Part shown: positions 19,583 to 29,272 of the stretch, piece by piece | Layout of the letters: each line of letters begins with the position of its first letter | Numbering within the stretch: position 1 is the first letter of the stretch | NCBI RefSeq assembly: GCF_002142155.1 | Contig: NZ_NASD01000006.1 | Span: 1 to 64,000 of the forward strand | Origin: Gilliamella apis | GTDB lineage: Bacteria; Pseudomonadota; Gammaproteobacteria; Enterobacterales; Orbaceae | Direction of reading: 5' to 3' | DNA length: 64,000 bases | Translations under genes and position numbers: made by a program | Notes under the pieces: model-generated | Seen by the model: only the letters and a program-made list of their open reading frames with translations | Told to the model about the DNA's origin: nothing | Databases searched by the model: none

Positions 19583-20947
19583 TTAATCCCGACCTATTTT
19601 TGTTTGAATTTCCACGATAAGATCTTCCATTTTTGCACTACGTGACCCTTTGACTAACATAGTTAAAGTTGGATGTAGACGTAGTAAGTTTAATAAATAA
19701 TCTACAGCACTTTGTTTATCAATAAAATGATGACCAACACCACTAAATTGACTGATTAATTCACTTAGCTGACCGACACTAACAACACAATCAATATTTT
19801 GTTGTTTAGCTAACTCGCCGATTTGTTGATGATAAATATTTGCATCGTTACCCAATTCAGCCATATCACCAACGACTAATACTTTATACCCGGGCTGTGT
19901 TGCTAAAACATGTATAGCAGCTGACATTGAGCCAACGTTAGCATTATAACAATCATCCCAAATTAACTGCGTTTGATTTAACCTAACAGGATACAACCGT
20001 CCTTTTACTGGTTTTGATGCAGCTAAACCGTTTTTAACCTGTGTTAAACTTGCACCTACTGATATTGCTAAAGCTGATGCCGCTATTGCATTAGATATAT
20101 TGTGCTCACCAACTAACGGTAAGCTAATTTCGCTCTCACCAATTGGGGTATGCAATGTAAAAACTGTCTGATCCATCATTTTTATATTGCTGGCATAAAA
20201 ATCGGCAGAAGAATCAGCTGTTGAAAAAGTCCAGACAGTTTTATTTTTGAGCATAGCTAACCATTTATCAGAACAACTTTCCAAATTAATAATTGCAATT
20301 CCGTTATCAGCTAATCCTTCAAAAATTTCACCTTTAGCTGTTGCTACACCCTCAAGAGAACCAAATCCCTCAATATGCGCCAAAGCTATATTATTAATCA
20401 GCGCACTGTTTGGTTTAACTAAGCGTGTAGTATAAGCAATTTCACCAATATGATTGGCACCTAATTCAACAACTGCAAATTGGTCTTGCTTCTTTAATCG
20501 TAGTAATGTTAGTGGCACACCTATATCATTATTAAAATTACCTTGAGTATAAAGAGTCTCACCACATTGTTGTAAAATATTAGCAGTCATTTCTTTGACG
20601 GAGGTTTTGCCCGATGAACCAGTTAACGCAACAAATTTTGCTGAACTTTTATCTCTTACAAATTCAGCTAGTTGACCTAAGGCTATATAAGTATCATTGA
20701 CCACTATTTGAGGAATATCATTATCGATTTTACGATTTACAATTACCGCAATAGCACCATCGTCAATAGCTTGTTTAGCAAATAAATGACCATCAAATTT
20801 TTCACCGACCAATGCAATAAATAGTGATTGTTCAGTAATTTTTCGTGAATCAGTACAAATTTCCCTAATAGTCAATTCTTCATCTGGAAGATGATAAGAT
20901 GTACCATTGACGATTGTTGCAATTTGTTTAATAACTAAAGGAATCAT
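19583..20947 (-). CDS. murF: UDP-MurNAc-tripeptide--D-Ala-D-Ala ligase
   Basis: A Mur ligase of 454 residues (E. coli 452) that adds the D-Ala-D-Ala dipeptide. Seen: the N-terminal CTDSRKI site, the ATP loop GSSGKTS at 110-116, [14 protein letters not shown] typical of Mur[17 protein letters not shown], and the C-terminal [12 protein letters not shown] and VVGDMAELG. It overlaps murE by 4 bases. Confidence 0.98.
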   Translation of the reverse strand: MIPLVIKQIATIVNGTSYHLPDEELTIREICTDSRKITEQSLFIALVGEKFDGHLFAKQAIDDGAIAVIVNRKIDNDIPQIVVNDTYIALGQLAEFVRDKSSAKFVALTGSSGKTSVKEMTANILQQCGETLYTQGNFNNDIGVPLTLLRLKKQDQFAVVELGANHIGEIAYTTRLVKPNSALINNIALAHIEGFGSLEGVATAKGEIFEGLADNGIAIINLESCSDKWLAMLKNKTVWTFSTADSSADFYASNIKMMDQTVFTLHTPIGESEISLPLVGEHNISNAIAASALAISVGASLTQVKNGLAASKPVKGRLYPVRLNQTQLIWDDCYNANVGSMSAAIHVLATQPGYKVLVVGDMAELGNDANIYHQQIGELAKQQNIDCVVSVGQLSELISQFSGVGHHFIDKQSAVDYLLNLLRLHPTLTMLVKGSRSAKMEDLIVEIQTKIGRD

Positions 20948-22491
20948 GATAGATTCTCTACTCCTAAAATCTGTTTTACCGTTTCTTGATCTGAATAATG
21001 ATGTTTAGTTTTACCAATAATTTGGTAATCTTCATGTCCTTTTCCAGCAATTAAGATCACATCATCAGCTTTAGCCTGAGCAAGAGTTTCTCGGATAGCT
21101 GTAACTCTATCGGTAATAACTTGTGTATTTTTAATATTGCTTAAACCTTGCTCTATATCATGAATAATTTTAGCCTCATCTTCAGTTCGGGGATTATCAT
21201 TTGTTAATACAATTTTATCAGCAAATTGTTCCGCGACTTCGGCCATTAAAGGTCTTTTACCGGTATCTCTATCGCCACCACAACCAAAAATCACCCATAA
21301 TTGGCCTTTGCAATGAATACGACTTGCTTGTAATGCTTTTTGTAATGCATCTGGCGTATGTGCATAATCAATAATGACTGTCGGACTATTTTTTACATGT
21401 ATTACTTCCATACGACCACAGATCGGCTTAAGATATGATGCCATATTAACAACAGCAAAAAATGGATAATCAAGAGTCAACAAGGTTGCAATTGCTAACA
21501 ATACATTTGATACATTAAATTCACCTAATAATCGGCTGTGAATAATAGCTTTACCCCAACTCGATTCCATATGAATTTTGGCCCCTTTATCATGATATTC
21601 AATCATTGATACGCCAACATAGGGCTTATCCAATGTTTTTAAACGGCGCAATGATTTAGGTTGACATGACACAACCGTAACACTTGATAATTTGTCAATC
21701 CAACGCCGTCCGTATTCATCATCATAATTAATAATTGATTTACCTGAACTAGCAACTTGCTTTTCGTGTTCATCACCGCTGAATAATGACCATTTTGCTT
21801 TAGCATATTTATTCATGGTTTTATGATAATCAAGGTGATCACGACTTAAATTAGTAAACACTGTTGCAGCACAATTTAATGCTTTCACTCGATTCATCGC
21901 TAAACCATGGGACGAAATTTCCATGGTGACAACTTGAACTTGTTGCGTGAAAAATTCGGCTAAAGCAGATTGAACGTCAATAGCCGATAAAGTCGTATTT
22001 AATGAAGGCTCAAGTTGATTATAAATACCATTACCTATCGTACCCAATAATGCGGCTTTTTTATTTAACAAAGTTACACATTGTGCAATAAGCTGAGTTA
22101 CTGTTGTTTTACCATTAGTTCCTGTTACACCAATAACCGATAAGTTTTTTGATGGTGAACAATAAAAGTCGTCTGCAATTTTTGATAATTTTTGAGAAAG
22201 CTGAAATATACTAATTTGTGGAATAACTTTCTTATTTTTTTGTTTAAGATAATCAATTTTCAAATCATTTGATTTTCTATTTGTTTCAATTAGAACTACA
22301 GCAGCACCAGATGAGATAGCTTGCGGAATAAAATCCCGACCATTAACGGTATACCCTTTAATAGCAATAAAAACATCATCTTTATTTACTTTTCGACTAT
22401 CAATTATCAAATGATTAAGCGGAAAATCATCTAGTTCTAGATCACTCCCACCTAATAATTTATATAACGTTTTAAATGTGTTAGTTGCCAT
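20944..22491 (-). CDS. murE: UDP-MurNAc-dipeptide--meso-DAP ligase
   Basis: A Mur ligase of 515 residues adding meso-diaminopimelate at position three. It has the N-terminal IDSRKVNKDDVFIA, the ATP loop GTNGKTT at about 124-130, and the amino-acid selector motif DNPR in VLTNDNPRTEDEAKI, which marks the diaminopimelate rather than the lysine enzyme. It is slightly longer than E. coli MurE (495). It starts 14 bases after ftsI. Confidence 0.98.
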   Translation of the reverse strand: MATNTFKTLYKLLGGSDLELDDFPLNHLIIDSRKVNKDDVFIAIKGYTVNGRDFIPQAISSGAAVVLIETNRKSNDLKIDYLKQKNKKVIPQISIFQLSQKLSKIADDFYCSPSKNLSVIGVTGTNGKTTVTQLIAQCVTLLNKKAALLGTIGNGIYNQLEPSLNTTLSAIDVQSALAEFFTQQVQVVTMEISSHGLAMNRVKALNCAATVFTNLSRDHLDYHKTMNKYAKAKWSLFSGDEHEKQVASSGKSIINYDDEYGRRWIDKLSSVTVVSCQPKSLRRLKTLDKPYVGVSMIEYHDKGAKIHMESSWGKAIIHSRLLGEFNVSNVLLAIATLLTLDYPFFAVVNMASYLKPICGRMEVIHVKNSPTVIIDYAHTPDALQKALQASRIHCKGQLWVIFGCGGDRDTGKRPLMAEVAEQFADKIVLTNDNPRTEDEAKIIHDIEQGLSNIKNTQVITDRVTAIRETLAQAKADDVILIAGKGHEDYQIIGKTKHHYSDQETVKQILGVENLS

Positions 22492-22504
22492 TATTTGTTA
22501 CCTA

Positions 22505-24283
22505 CTAATATACGATCATTTGGCCATCTACTTGGCGGTCTGGTTTAACGTTCATTGTTCTAAGAACACCACCCATAATTCGACTAAAAACAGGCGCTGA
22601 AACGGATCCCCCGTAATATTGTCCTGCTTTTGGATTATCAATTACCACAACTAGTGAATATTTTGGCCCTGTTGCCGGTGCAATACCTGCGGTATAAGCT
22701 AAATACTGGTTGACATATCGACCACCAGCTAGTTTTTTAGCTGTACCCGTTTTAACACCGACACTATATCCAGGAACTGAGGCTTTAGTTCCGCCACCGG
22801 TTACTGCCACAGCTTCCATCAATTGCACTACAGTTTTAGCTATTTTTTCACTTACAACCCGTTTACCTTCTACGGGTTCTGTCACTTTTAATATTGAAAC
22901 CGGTCGATAAACACCATAACTACCTATAGTTGCATAAGCTCGAGCTAATTGTAATGGGGTAACACTTAAGCCATAACCAAAAGAAAAAGTTGCACGCTCT
23001 ATATCCGCCCATTTTCTTGTTCTATCGGCAGCAATAGAACCACTAACTTCACCGCCTAAACCAAGTTCTGTTGGTTGGCCTAAGCCAAAACGACTATAAA
23101 ACTCAACCAGATCACCTGATTGCATTTGCAGTGCTAATTTACTTACCCCTACATTACTGGATTTTTCCAAAATACCAGCCAAATTCAGTGCTTTTTGATA
23201 AGAAACATCTTTTATTTCATAGCGGTTAACTAAAAACGGTCTAGTATCTATGATAGTGTTCAAATCAGCTATTTTCTTTTCTAATGCAGCCATAACAACT
23301 AAAGGTTTAACTGTTGAACCTGGCTCGAATGCATCTGTTATGGCTCGATTTCGTAACAAATTATAATCAATTGAAGAACGATTATTTGGATTATAGGATG
23401 GACTAGTTGCCATCGCTAAAATCTCACCAGTATGAACATCGATCAAAACAGCTGTACCACTATCAGCCTTATTAAATGTAACAGCTTGACTAAGCTCGCT
23501 ATAAACGAGCGACTGTAAACGCTCATCAATACTTAACGTTAAATCAGAGGCAATTTCACTTTCTGTTCTTTCTAGCTCCTCAATAACACGACCAACTCTA
23601 TCTCGTCTTACTACACGTTGTCCTGATTCACCAATAAGCCATTTATTAAAACTTTTTTCGATACCTTCAGAACCTTTTTCTGTACCGTTTTCATCGGTAT
23701 CTGTTAAGCCAATTAATTGGGCGATATTTTCTGCTGCAGGGTAATAACGTTTTGATGTCTTAGCAAACGATATTCCTGGTAATTTCAATTTTTTTAAATA
23801 ATCTGATATGGTTGGTGTAATTTGTTTAGATAAATAAACAAAACGCATCGATGGATTACTCAATTTTTGTTCTAATGTCGACATTGGAATATTTAACGTT
23901 TTCGCTAATCCTTGCCAACGAATATCATTGGCATCAACCCCTCCTTTTTGCACAACTATTTTTGGATCAGCCCAAACATCATACATTGGAACGCTAACGG
24001 CCAGTGCTCTGCCATTACGATCAGTAATCATCGCTCTCGGTGCACTCATTTCTTGATGACGAATAGAACGTTTATTGGCTTCAGCAATAAGTTTATCGGG
24101 TTCGATTATTTGTAAAATAGCCAATCTAATCAACAAACCAATAATGGCTAAAATAATAAAGCCATATACTAGGTAGAATCGATTAAGCGTAAAAACTTGC
24201 TTTTTACTGTTTAATTTATTCCCTTTATTCGATTTCGTAGTAAGTCTTACGTTATCTTTTTTATTTTTATTGGCAAACTTCAT
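22505..24283 (-). CDS. ftsI: Septal transpeptidase FtsI (PBP3)
   Basis: The class B penicillin-binding protein for division, 592 residues (E. coli 588). A basic cytoplasmic tail and one transmembrane helix at about 30-52 precede the pedestal domain. The transpeptidase motifs are complete: the active serine in EPGSTVKPLV (SxxK), SSN in EKSSNVGVSKLAL and KTG in GVKTGTAKKLAGG. It begins with a one-base overlap on ftsL. Confidence 0.98.
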   Translation of the reverse strand: MKFANKNKKDNVRLTTKSNKGNKLNSKKQVFTLNRFYLVYGFIILAIIGLLIRLAILQIIEPDKLIAEANKRSIRHQEMSAPRAMITDRNGRALAVSVPMYDVWADPKIVVQKGGVDANDIRWQGLAKTLNIPMSTLEQKLSNPSMRFVYLSKQITPTISDYLKKLKLPGISFAKTSKRYYPAAENIAQLIGLTDTDENGTEKGSEGIEKSFNKWLIGESGQRVVRRDRVGRVIEELERTESEIASDLTLSIDERLQSLVYSELSQAVTFNKADSGTAVLIDVHTGEILAMATSPSYNPNNRSSIDYNLLRNRAITDAFEPGSTVKPLVVMAALEKKIADLNTIIDTRPFLVNRYEIKDVSYQKALNLAGILEKSSNVGVSKLALQMQSGDLVEFYSRFGLGQPTELGLGGEVSGSIAADRTRKWADIERATFSFGYGLSVTPLQLARAYATIGSYGVYRPVSILKVTEPVEGKRVVSEKIAKTVVQLMEAVAVTGGGTKASVPGYSVGVKTGTAKKLAGGRYVNQYLAYTAGIAPATGPKYSLVVVIDNPKAGQYYGGSVSAPVFSRIMGGVLRTMNVKPDRQVDGQMIVY

Positions 24284-24663
24284 TATTTACTCTTTATCAC
24301 AATAACGGTTTCATTTTGAGGTGTAACATACGACATACTTAATTGATTTTTAGCTTTTTCTTCAATCCGTTTTGGATCTGCAAGCACGTTTTCTTCAATA
24401 ACTAAATTACGCCATTCACTTTCTAATACATCTTGTTCAAGTAGTAATTGTTCACGTTCAAATAATTGTTTACGTACCTGCTGTGTTGTTATCAATATAG
24501 CACCAGCTGAGATAATAATAAGTAACAATAACAATAATGAAATCTTTTGATGACCAAGCAAATCATTAAGGATTAATCCAAATAAACTTTTACTTGGTCT
24601 TTTTTGATTGTGTATTTCTACACTAGTTCTGTTATAAATTTCATTGTTTTGGTTACTATTCAT
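24283..24663 (-). CDS. ftsL: Cell division protein FtsL
   Basis: A bitopic divisome protein of 126 residues that pairs with FtsB and FtsQ. An N-terminal cytoplasmic tail of about 35 residues is followed by a hydrophobic helix ([18 protein letters not shown], about 40-57) and a periplasmic coiled coil ([17 protein letters not shown]). The tail is longer than that of many FtsL proteins. Sequence conservation in FtsL is always low; the identity rests on this architecture and on the position between rsmH and ftsI, overlapping both. Confidence 0.93.
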   Translation of the reverse strand: MNSNQNNEIYNRTSVEIHNQKRPSKSLFGLILNDLLGHQKISLLLLLLIIISAGAILITTQQVRKQLFEREQLLLEQDVLESEWRNLVIEENVLADPKRIEEKAKNQLSMSYVTPQNETVIVIKSK

Positions 24664-25591
24664 TTTTCCTTTCTGCTATCCTTAATATCGCGCTACGTGA
24701 ACGCGGGTTACCATATATTTCATCATTACTCGGCTTAATTTTGCCAAGTGATTTTAATTTAGCATTACCATATTGTTTAATTTGTTGTTCTGTTAATGGT
24801 AACCCTGCAGGTAAATCTGGACCTTTACTCTGTTTATTAATAAATTGTTTTACGATTCTATCTTCTAAGGAATGAAAACTAATCACCGCAAGTCTTCCTT
24901 GGTTAGCCAGTATTGACAAGCTGCTATTTAATGCTTGTTCAACTTCCTCAAGTTCACTATTTATGTAAATCCTAATAGCTTGAAATGAGCGTGTTGCTGG
25001 ATGTTTATTTTTATCTTTCTTCGGAGTCACTTTTTCAATTAAACTCGCTAACTCTAAGGTACGAGTGATTGGTGCTATCTTATTTTGCTCGACAATTGCC
25101 CGCGCGATACGTTTAGCAAATTTTTCCTCACCAAAAGTTTTTAATACCCATGCAATATCATTTTCATCACTATTTAGTAACCACTCACTTGCAGTTATAC
25201 CTTTATGATTATTCATTCGCATATCAAGTGGTCCATCTTTCATAAAAGAAAATCCTCTTTCAGGATCATCTAATTGAGGTGATGACACACCTAAATCTAA
25301 CAAAAAACCATCAACGCAACCTAGTAACCCTAATTCATTAATATATTGATATACATTAGAAAATTCACCTCTAACAAAAGTAAATCTAGGATCATTTATC
25401 TGACATGCTGCTTGCTCAGCCCTATCATCACGGTCAATTGCTATTAGTTTTCCTTTGTCACCTAATTGTTCGAGGATCAAACGAGAATGACCACCACGGC
25501 CAAAAGTCCCATCAACATAAATACCGTTTTTTTTTAAATTCAATGCTTCTACAGCTTCATTTAATAAAACTGTTTTATGTTGATAATCCAT
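24656..25591 (-). CDS. rsmH: 16S rRNA (cytosine1402-N4)-methyltransferase
   Basis: An S-adenosylmethionine methyltransferase of 311 residues that modifies C1402 of 16S rRNA in the P site (formerly mraW; E. coli 313). Seen: [13 protein letters not shown] at the start, the cofactor motif [43 protein letters not shown] and [14 protein letters not shown]. It ends inside ftsL with an 8-base overlap. Start ATG 15 bases after mraZ. Confidence 0.98.
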   Translation of the reverse strand: MDYQHKTVLLNEAVEALNLKKNGIYVDGTFGRGGHSRLILEQLGDKGKLIAIDRDDRAEQAACQINDPRFTFVRGEFSNVYQYINELGLLGCVDGFLLDLGVSSPQLDDPERGFSFMKDGPLDMRMNNHKGITASEWLLNSDENDIAWVLKTFGEEKFAKRIARAIVEQNKIAPITRTLELASLIEKVTPKKDKNKHPATRSFQAIRIYINSELEEVEQALNSSLSILANQGRLAVISFHSLEDRIVKQFINKQSKGPDLPAGLPLTEQQIKQYGNAKLKSLGKIKPSNDEIYGNPRSRSAILRIAERKNE

Positions 25592-25606
25592 TGTTATTTA
25601 CTCTTA

Positions 25607-26053
25607 TTAAATTGTTAGATTTTTTAAATTATCTGATAAGTTTTCAATATCTGTTGGTAACGCAGCAATATCATCACTAATTTGTTGATACCATATTCCT
25701 TCATCCCAAATTTCAAATTTATTAGATTGGCCGACAAACATAGTATGTTTTTCTAGTTTTGCATAAGTACGTAAAGTTGGTGGAAGTAAAATACGTCCAG
25801 CATTATCTAAATTACATTCCGTTGCATAACCTAATAGTAGCCTTTTAATTCTTCTTTCTACTTCAATAATAGTCGACAATGTTGATAGTTGTAATTCAAT
25901 TTTTTGCCATTCAGACATTGAATAAAGTGTTAAACAAGGATGATATAAACCAATGGTACAAACTAAACCGTCAGACAAAAAATCACGATAACGAGTAGGA
26001 ATTGCTATTCGCCCTTTACTATCTAAATTGATTGAAATTGCACCACTAAACAT
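25607..26053 (-). CDS. mraZ: Transcriptional regulator MraZ
   Basis: First gene of the cell-wall cluster, 148 residues (E. coli 152). It contains two AbrB-like halves, with LDSKGRIAIPTRYRD near residue 10 and the matching LDNAGRILLPPTLRTYA near 80, the repeats that form the ring-shaped DNA-binding oligomer. In E. coli it represses its own operon by binding spaced TGGGN repeats; three such boxes lie upstream here at 26131-26155. Confidence 0.97.
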   Translation of the reverse strand: MFSGAISINLDSKGRIAIPTRYRDFLSDGLVCTIGLYHPCLTLYSMSEWQKIELQLSTLSTIIEVERRIKRLLLGYATECNLDNAGRILLPPTLRTYAKLEKHTMFVGQSNKFEIWDEGIWYQQISDDIAALPTDIENLSDNLKNLTI

Positions 26054-26130
26054 GAAAGCACCATAATTAACAATTTTTATTGTTTTTAATTAATAAAAAA
26101 ATCAATATGTTAATTAAAATCCTATTTTTT

Positions 26131-26155
26131 ACCACTTTACCCCACTTTTTACCAC
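26131..26155 (-). promoter_or_regulatory. MraZ operator: three GTGGK boxes at 10-base spacing
   Basis: On the minus strand the boxes GTGGT (26155-26151), GTGGG (26145-26141) and GTGGT (26135-26131) recur at exactly 10-base steps, each followed by an A-rich spacer. This matches the known MraZ operator of TGGGN-type direct repeats with 5-base spacers. They lie about 80-100 bases upstream of the mraZ start. Pattern seen; MraZ binding inferred from the family. Confidence 0.85.
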
Positions 26156-26405
26156 AAAAGTTAATAAAATAATAGATGTTTAATTAATTTATTTCTACCA
26201 ATGTAAAAAATGTCTATAACTGCTAGTAAATACTAACAACTGGAATAAAGTAATAAAAAATATTAAAAGGAATTATGGATGTAGTTATTAAATACTAAAC
26301 GTTATGTTTTCTAATAAAAAATGCTGTTGATCAGAGCATTATAAATATAAAAGATAAATGATTTTTGGTAACAATAGATTTTAGTACCAGACTGAAAATT
26401 AGAAT
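26156..26405. other. AT-rich region upstream of mraZ
   Basis: No gene is seen between the MraZ boxes and the end of pgl. A TATTAT hexamer on the minus strand, about 20 bases upstream of the boxes, is a candidate -10, but I find no convincing -35. Promoter location therefore remains open. Confidence 0.4.
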
Positions 26406-26427
26406 ATTGCCAGTCAGAACTGGCAAT
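26406..26427 (-). terminator. Hairpin after pgl
   Basis: A 9-bp stem, ATTGCCAGT / ACTGGCAAT, with a four-base loop lies 11 bases past the pgl stop. On the minus strand it is followed by ATTCTAATTTT, a weak T-run, so termination is likely but may be partial. Confidence 0.6.
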
Positions 26428-26437
26428 CTTGATTTAG

Positions 26438-27136
26438 TTAAGAAGCAGTCCAAAAACCAATAACATTAACTTTGTTTTGCTGCAAAACTGCACGAATAGG
26501 CATTTGATTAATATCGTCGCCTTGTTCTGCTTGCTCAAGTACTTGCATTTTACTTTCACCAACTAAATGTAAATAGATATTTTCACTATCTAAAATAGTA
26601 GGTAATGTTAAGGTAATACGATCAAGTGGAGCGGTTAATGGTGTCATACCGATAACTTTGCGACCGGATTTCATATCTAACCCCGCCATTAAATTAGCTG
26701 CGCCAGGGAAAAGCGAGGCAGTATGTCCATCTTCACCCATTCCCAAAATTAACACATCAAATGGCATCGGAATTTTATTTAATATTTTATCGGTAATTTC
26801 TGCACCGTCGAATGGATTATCACAACTATTTTTCAAGCCGACAAAATTAGCTAATTTAGCCTTATTTTGTAGTAAATAAGTTAATACTAACTTCTCATTA
26901 CTTGCATCATCAGTATCAGCTACCCATCGATCATCAACTAATGTAATAAAAACCTTATGCCAATCTAAATCTTGTTGGCTTAGTAATTTAAATAGTGGTA
27001 TAGGTGTTTTTCCACCAGACACGGCGATAGAAGCATGTCCTTTTTTATCAATAGCCTTTTTTAGTTCTTTGACAATATGGGCGGCTAAATCTTCAATCAA
27101 TATTTGACTGTTTGAATATTTATTTAATGTAAACAT
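26438..27136 (-). CDS. pgl: 6-phosphogluconolactonase (DevB type)
   Basis: The second enzyme of the oxidative pentose phosphate pathway, hydrolysing 6-phosphogluconolactone, about 232 residues. It is the DevB/NagB-like type, not the beta-propeller type used by E. coli. Motifs: AVSGGKTPIPLFKLL, LVDDRWV, and LILGMGEDGHTASLFPGA with the active-site histidine. An upstream in-frame ATG at 27163 would overlap zwf; 27136 is chosen because AGAGGA lies 9 bases before it and the length then fits the family. It follows zwf after 13 bases. Confidence 0.95.
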   Translation of the reverse strand: MFTLNKYSNSQILIEDLAAHIVKELKKAIDKKGHASIAVSGGKTPIPLFKLLSQQDLDWHKVFITLVDDRWVADTDDASNEKLVLTYLLQNKAKLANFVGLKNSCDNPFDGAEITDKILNKIPMPFDVLILGMGEDGHTASLFPGAANLMAGLDMKSGRKVIGMTPLTAPLDRITLTLPTILDSENIYLHLVGESKMQVLEQAEQGDDINQMPIRAVLQQNKVNVIGFWTAS

Positions 27137-27149
27137 TTTCGCAATTCCT

Positions 27150-28610
27150 CTATTCAAATTCATGCCATGAATGACCATCTTTGGTGATCAAAGCCACTGA
27201 AGCGACAGGCCCCCAAGTACCTGCAGGATAGGTTTTTGGTGATTCATTATCTAAATTCCAAGCGCTAATAATTGAATCAACCCATTTCCATGCTGCTTCA
27301 ACTTCATCACGGTGAACAAATAAAGCTTGTCTGCCACGCATCACTTCTAATAATAAACGCTCATAAGCATCAGCACTATGTTGATGAAATGTTTCTCTAA
27401 AACTTAAGTCTAGCTTAGTAGTTTGTAAATTATGAGTACTATCTAAGCCAGGAACTTTATTTAAAATTTCAATGTCCATACCTTCATCTGGCTGTAAACG
27501 GATAGTTAGTTTATTTTGTGGCAATTCTGAATAAGATTCGCTAAATAAATTAAGCGGTAAAGATTTAAAATAAACCACAACTTCAGAACATTTGCTTGGT
27601 AAGCGTTTACCCGTTCTTAAATAGAAAGGAACCCCTGCCCAACGCCAATTATCTATATCCACACGAATAGCAACAAATGTTTCCGTATTACTTTGCTTAT
27701 TAGCACCATCTTCTTCTAAATAACCAGGCACATTAATACCATTAACAAATCCAGCCGTATATTGGCCTCTAACTACTTTTTCACGAATATTAGCTTTATT
27801 AATTGGACGTAATGCATTCAGTACTGCAATCTTTTCTCTACGTAAACTATCGTCGTCAAGATTTGCCGGTGGCGACATTGCAATCATAGTAAGAATTTGT
27901 AATAAATGATTTTGCACCATATCTCGCATTTGCCCAGCTTTATCAAAATAACCCCAACGCCCCTCAATTCCAACTTGTTCGGCAACAGTTATTTCAACAT
28001 GATCGATTGAATTTCTATCCCAAAATGCAGCAAACACAGGGTTAGCAAAGCGTAATGCAAGTAAATTTAAAACTGACTCTTTGCCTAAATAATGATCAAT
28101 ACGATAAACTTGTGACTCACTAAAAAATTTTGCAACTGAATCATTAATTTCTTTCGATGATTGTAAATCAAAACCTAATGGCTTTTCCATGACAATTCGA
28201 CTTTGAGATTGGTTCAAACCTGCAGCTGCTAAGCCTTGACAGATAGTCCCAAATGCATTCGGATGCATAGCAAAATAAAAAATAGCAGGATGCGATTTTT
28301 CAAGTTTATTTTTCAAAGAATCAAACCCTGATATATCATTAACATCTAATTTATGAAAGTTTAGACGCTGACTAAGTCGTTGCCAAACACTTTCATCTAA
28401 AGGCTCGGACATAAATGAGGTCAACGCATCTTTAGCTACTTCAGCATAAGCCTTTTGATCCCAATCAGCACGGCCTACACCTAGAATTTTTGTCTGTTTT
28501 GGTAACTTTCCATATTTTTCTAATTGATATAGAGACGGTAAAAGTTTACGCCTCGTTAAATCCCCTTTAGCGCCAAAAATAACTAAATCGCAAGCTGGGA
28601 TATCAGACAT
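27150..28610 (-). CDS. zwf: Glucose-6-phosphate 1-dehydrogenase
   Basis: The NADP-linked entry enzyme of the oxidative pentose phosphate pathway, 486 residues (E. coli 491). It has the dinucleotide motif VIFGAKGDLTRRKLLPSLY at the N-terminus, the active-site signature RIDHYLGKE near 170-180, and EKPLGFD before it. The C-terminal half has the expected RWAGVPFYLRTGKRLP. It forms a two-gene operon with pgl. No edd or eda gene is adjacent, so nothing here shows an Entner-Doudoroff route. Confidence 0.98.
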   Translation of the reverse strand: MSDIPACDLVIFGAKGDLTRRKLLPSLYQLEKYGKLPKQTKILGVGRADWDQKAYAEVAKDALTSFMSEPLDESVWQRLSQRLNFHKLDVNDISGFDSLKNKLEKSHPAIFYFAMHPNAFGTICQGLAAAGLNQSQSRIVMEKPLGFDLQSSKEINDSVAKFFSESQVYRIDHYLGKESVLNLLALRFANPVFAAFWDRNSIDHVEITVAEQVGIEGRWGYFDKAGQMRDMVQNHLLQILTMIAMSPPANLDDDSLRREKIAVLNALRPINKANIREKVVRGQYTAGFVNGINVPGYLEEDGANKQSNTETFVAIRVDIDNWRWAGVPFYLRTGKRLPSKCSEVVVYFKSLPLNLFSESYSELPQNKLTIRLQPDEGMDIEILNKVPGLDSTHNLQTTKLDLSFRETFHQHSADAYERLLLEVMRGRQALFVHRDEVEAAWKWVDSIISAWNLDNESPKTYPAGTWGPVASVALITKDGHSWHEFE

Positions 28611-28735
28611 GAAGTTCTCCTAAAATGGTGTCATCTACAATTTATTTTATTATGTTTGATTACCAGTATACATCAAGTTAATAGAATAAATCATAATAAT
28701 AGGTATTTGTCTTTTTTAGACTCAAATAAAAAAAT

Positions 28736-28762
28736 AAAAGGTCACCTATATGGTGACCTTTT
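28736..28762 (-). terminator. Terminator after rplY
   Basis: An 11-bp stem, AAAAGGTCACC / GGTGACCTTTT, has a five-base loop. On the minus strand it ends in TTTTATTTTTTT. It lies 40 bases past the rplY stop and shields zwf. Confidence 0.9.
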
Positions 28763-28801
28763 ATCTAAAAATATGTTGAATAATACTTCAACAATCAGCA
28801 A

Positions 28802-29086
28802 TTATGCACGTACAAAATCCATATGAACTAATTTTGGTTTAAATGGATGACGTTGTACTGCTTGTACTTTAACTTTAACTGCTTTACCATCAATTTCAAT
28901 AGTTAATACTTCAGAATAAAATTCTGGTTTTTCTTGCATATTGAACACTTGGTTGTGATCTAACACGATAGAAACTGCAGGTTCTGTTCCACCATAGACA
29001 ATAGCCGGGAACTGACCAGCGTGACGCAGGCGGCGGCTCGCACCCTTACCATGCTCTTTTCTTACTTCAGCTTTAAATGTAAACAT
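28802..29086 (-). CDS. rplY: 50S ribosomal protein L25
   Basis: A short-form bL25 of 94 residues (same length as E. coli), which binds 5S rRNA. The sequence has [23 protein letters not shown], the 5S contact region, and ends [15 protein letters not shown], typical of the family; there is no C-terminal CTC domain. It is transcribed alone. Its 5' leader contains a hairpin with a T-run (29116-29145), listed separately. Confidence 0.98.
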   Translation of the reverse strand: MFTFKAEVRKEHGKGASRRLRHAGQFPAIVYGGTEPAVSIVLDHNQVFNMQEKPEFYSEVLTIEIDGKAVKVKVQAVQRHPFKPKLVHMDFVRA

Positions 29087-29115
29087 ATTGATTTCTCTTA
29101 TTTATTCAAAATAAA

Positions 29116-29145
29116 AACCAATTACAGGCGACCCAGTAGTTGGTT
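29116..29145 (-). promoter_or_regulatory. Hairpin in the rplY 5' leader
   Basis: On the minus strand AACCAACTAC pairs with GTAATTGGTT (one mismatch) around a ten-base loop, and TTTATTTTG follows. It lies 30-60 bases before the rplY start. It resembles a terminator or a leader control element. E. coli rplY is known to be autoregulated through its leader; whether this hairpin has that role is inference. Confidence 0.45.
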
Positions 29146-29272
29146 ATAAAATTAGTGCTCTAAAAAGCGCTAGGGATTATAAAGTGTTATGTTAGTAAAC
29201 GCAATCAAATAATCAACTCTACAAAGATAAAGTCACATATTGATTGCATTTATAATAAGCAAAAGATAATGC

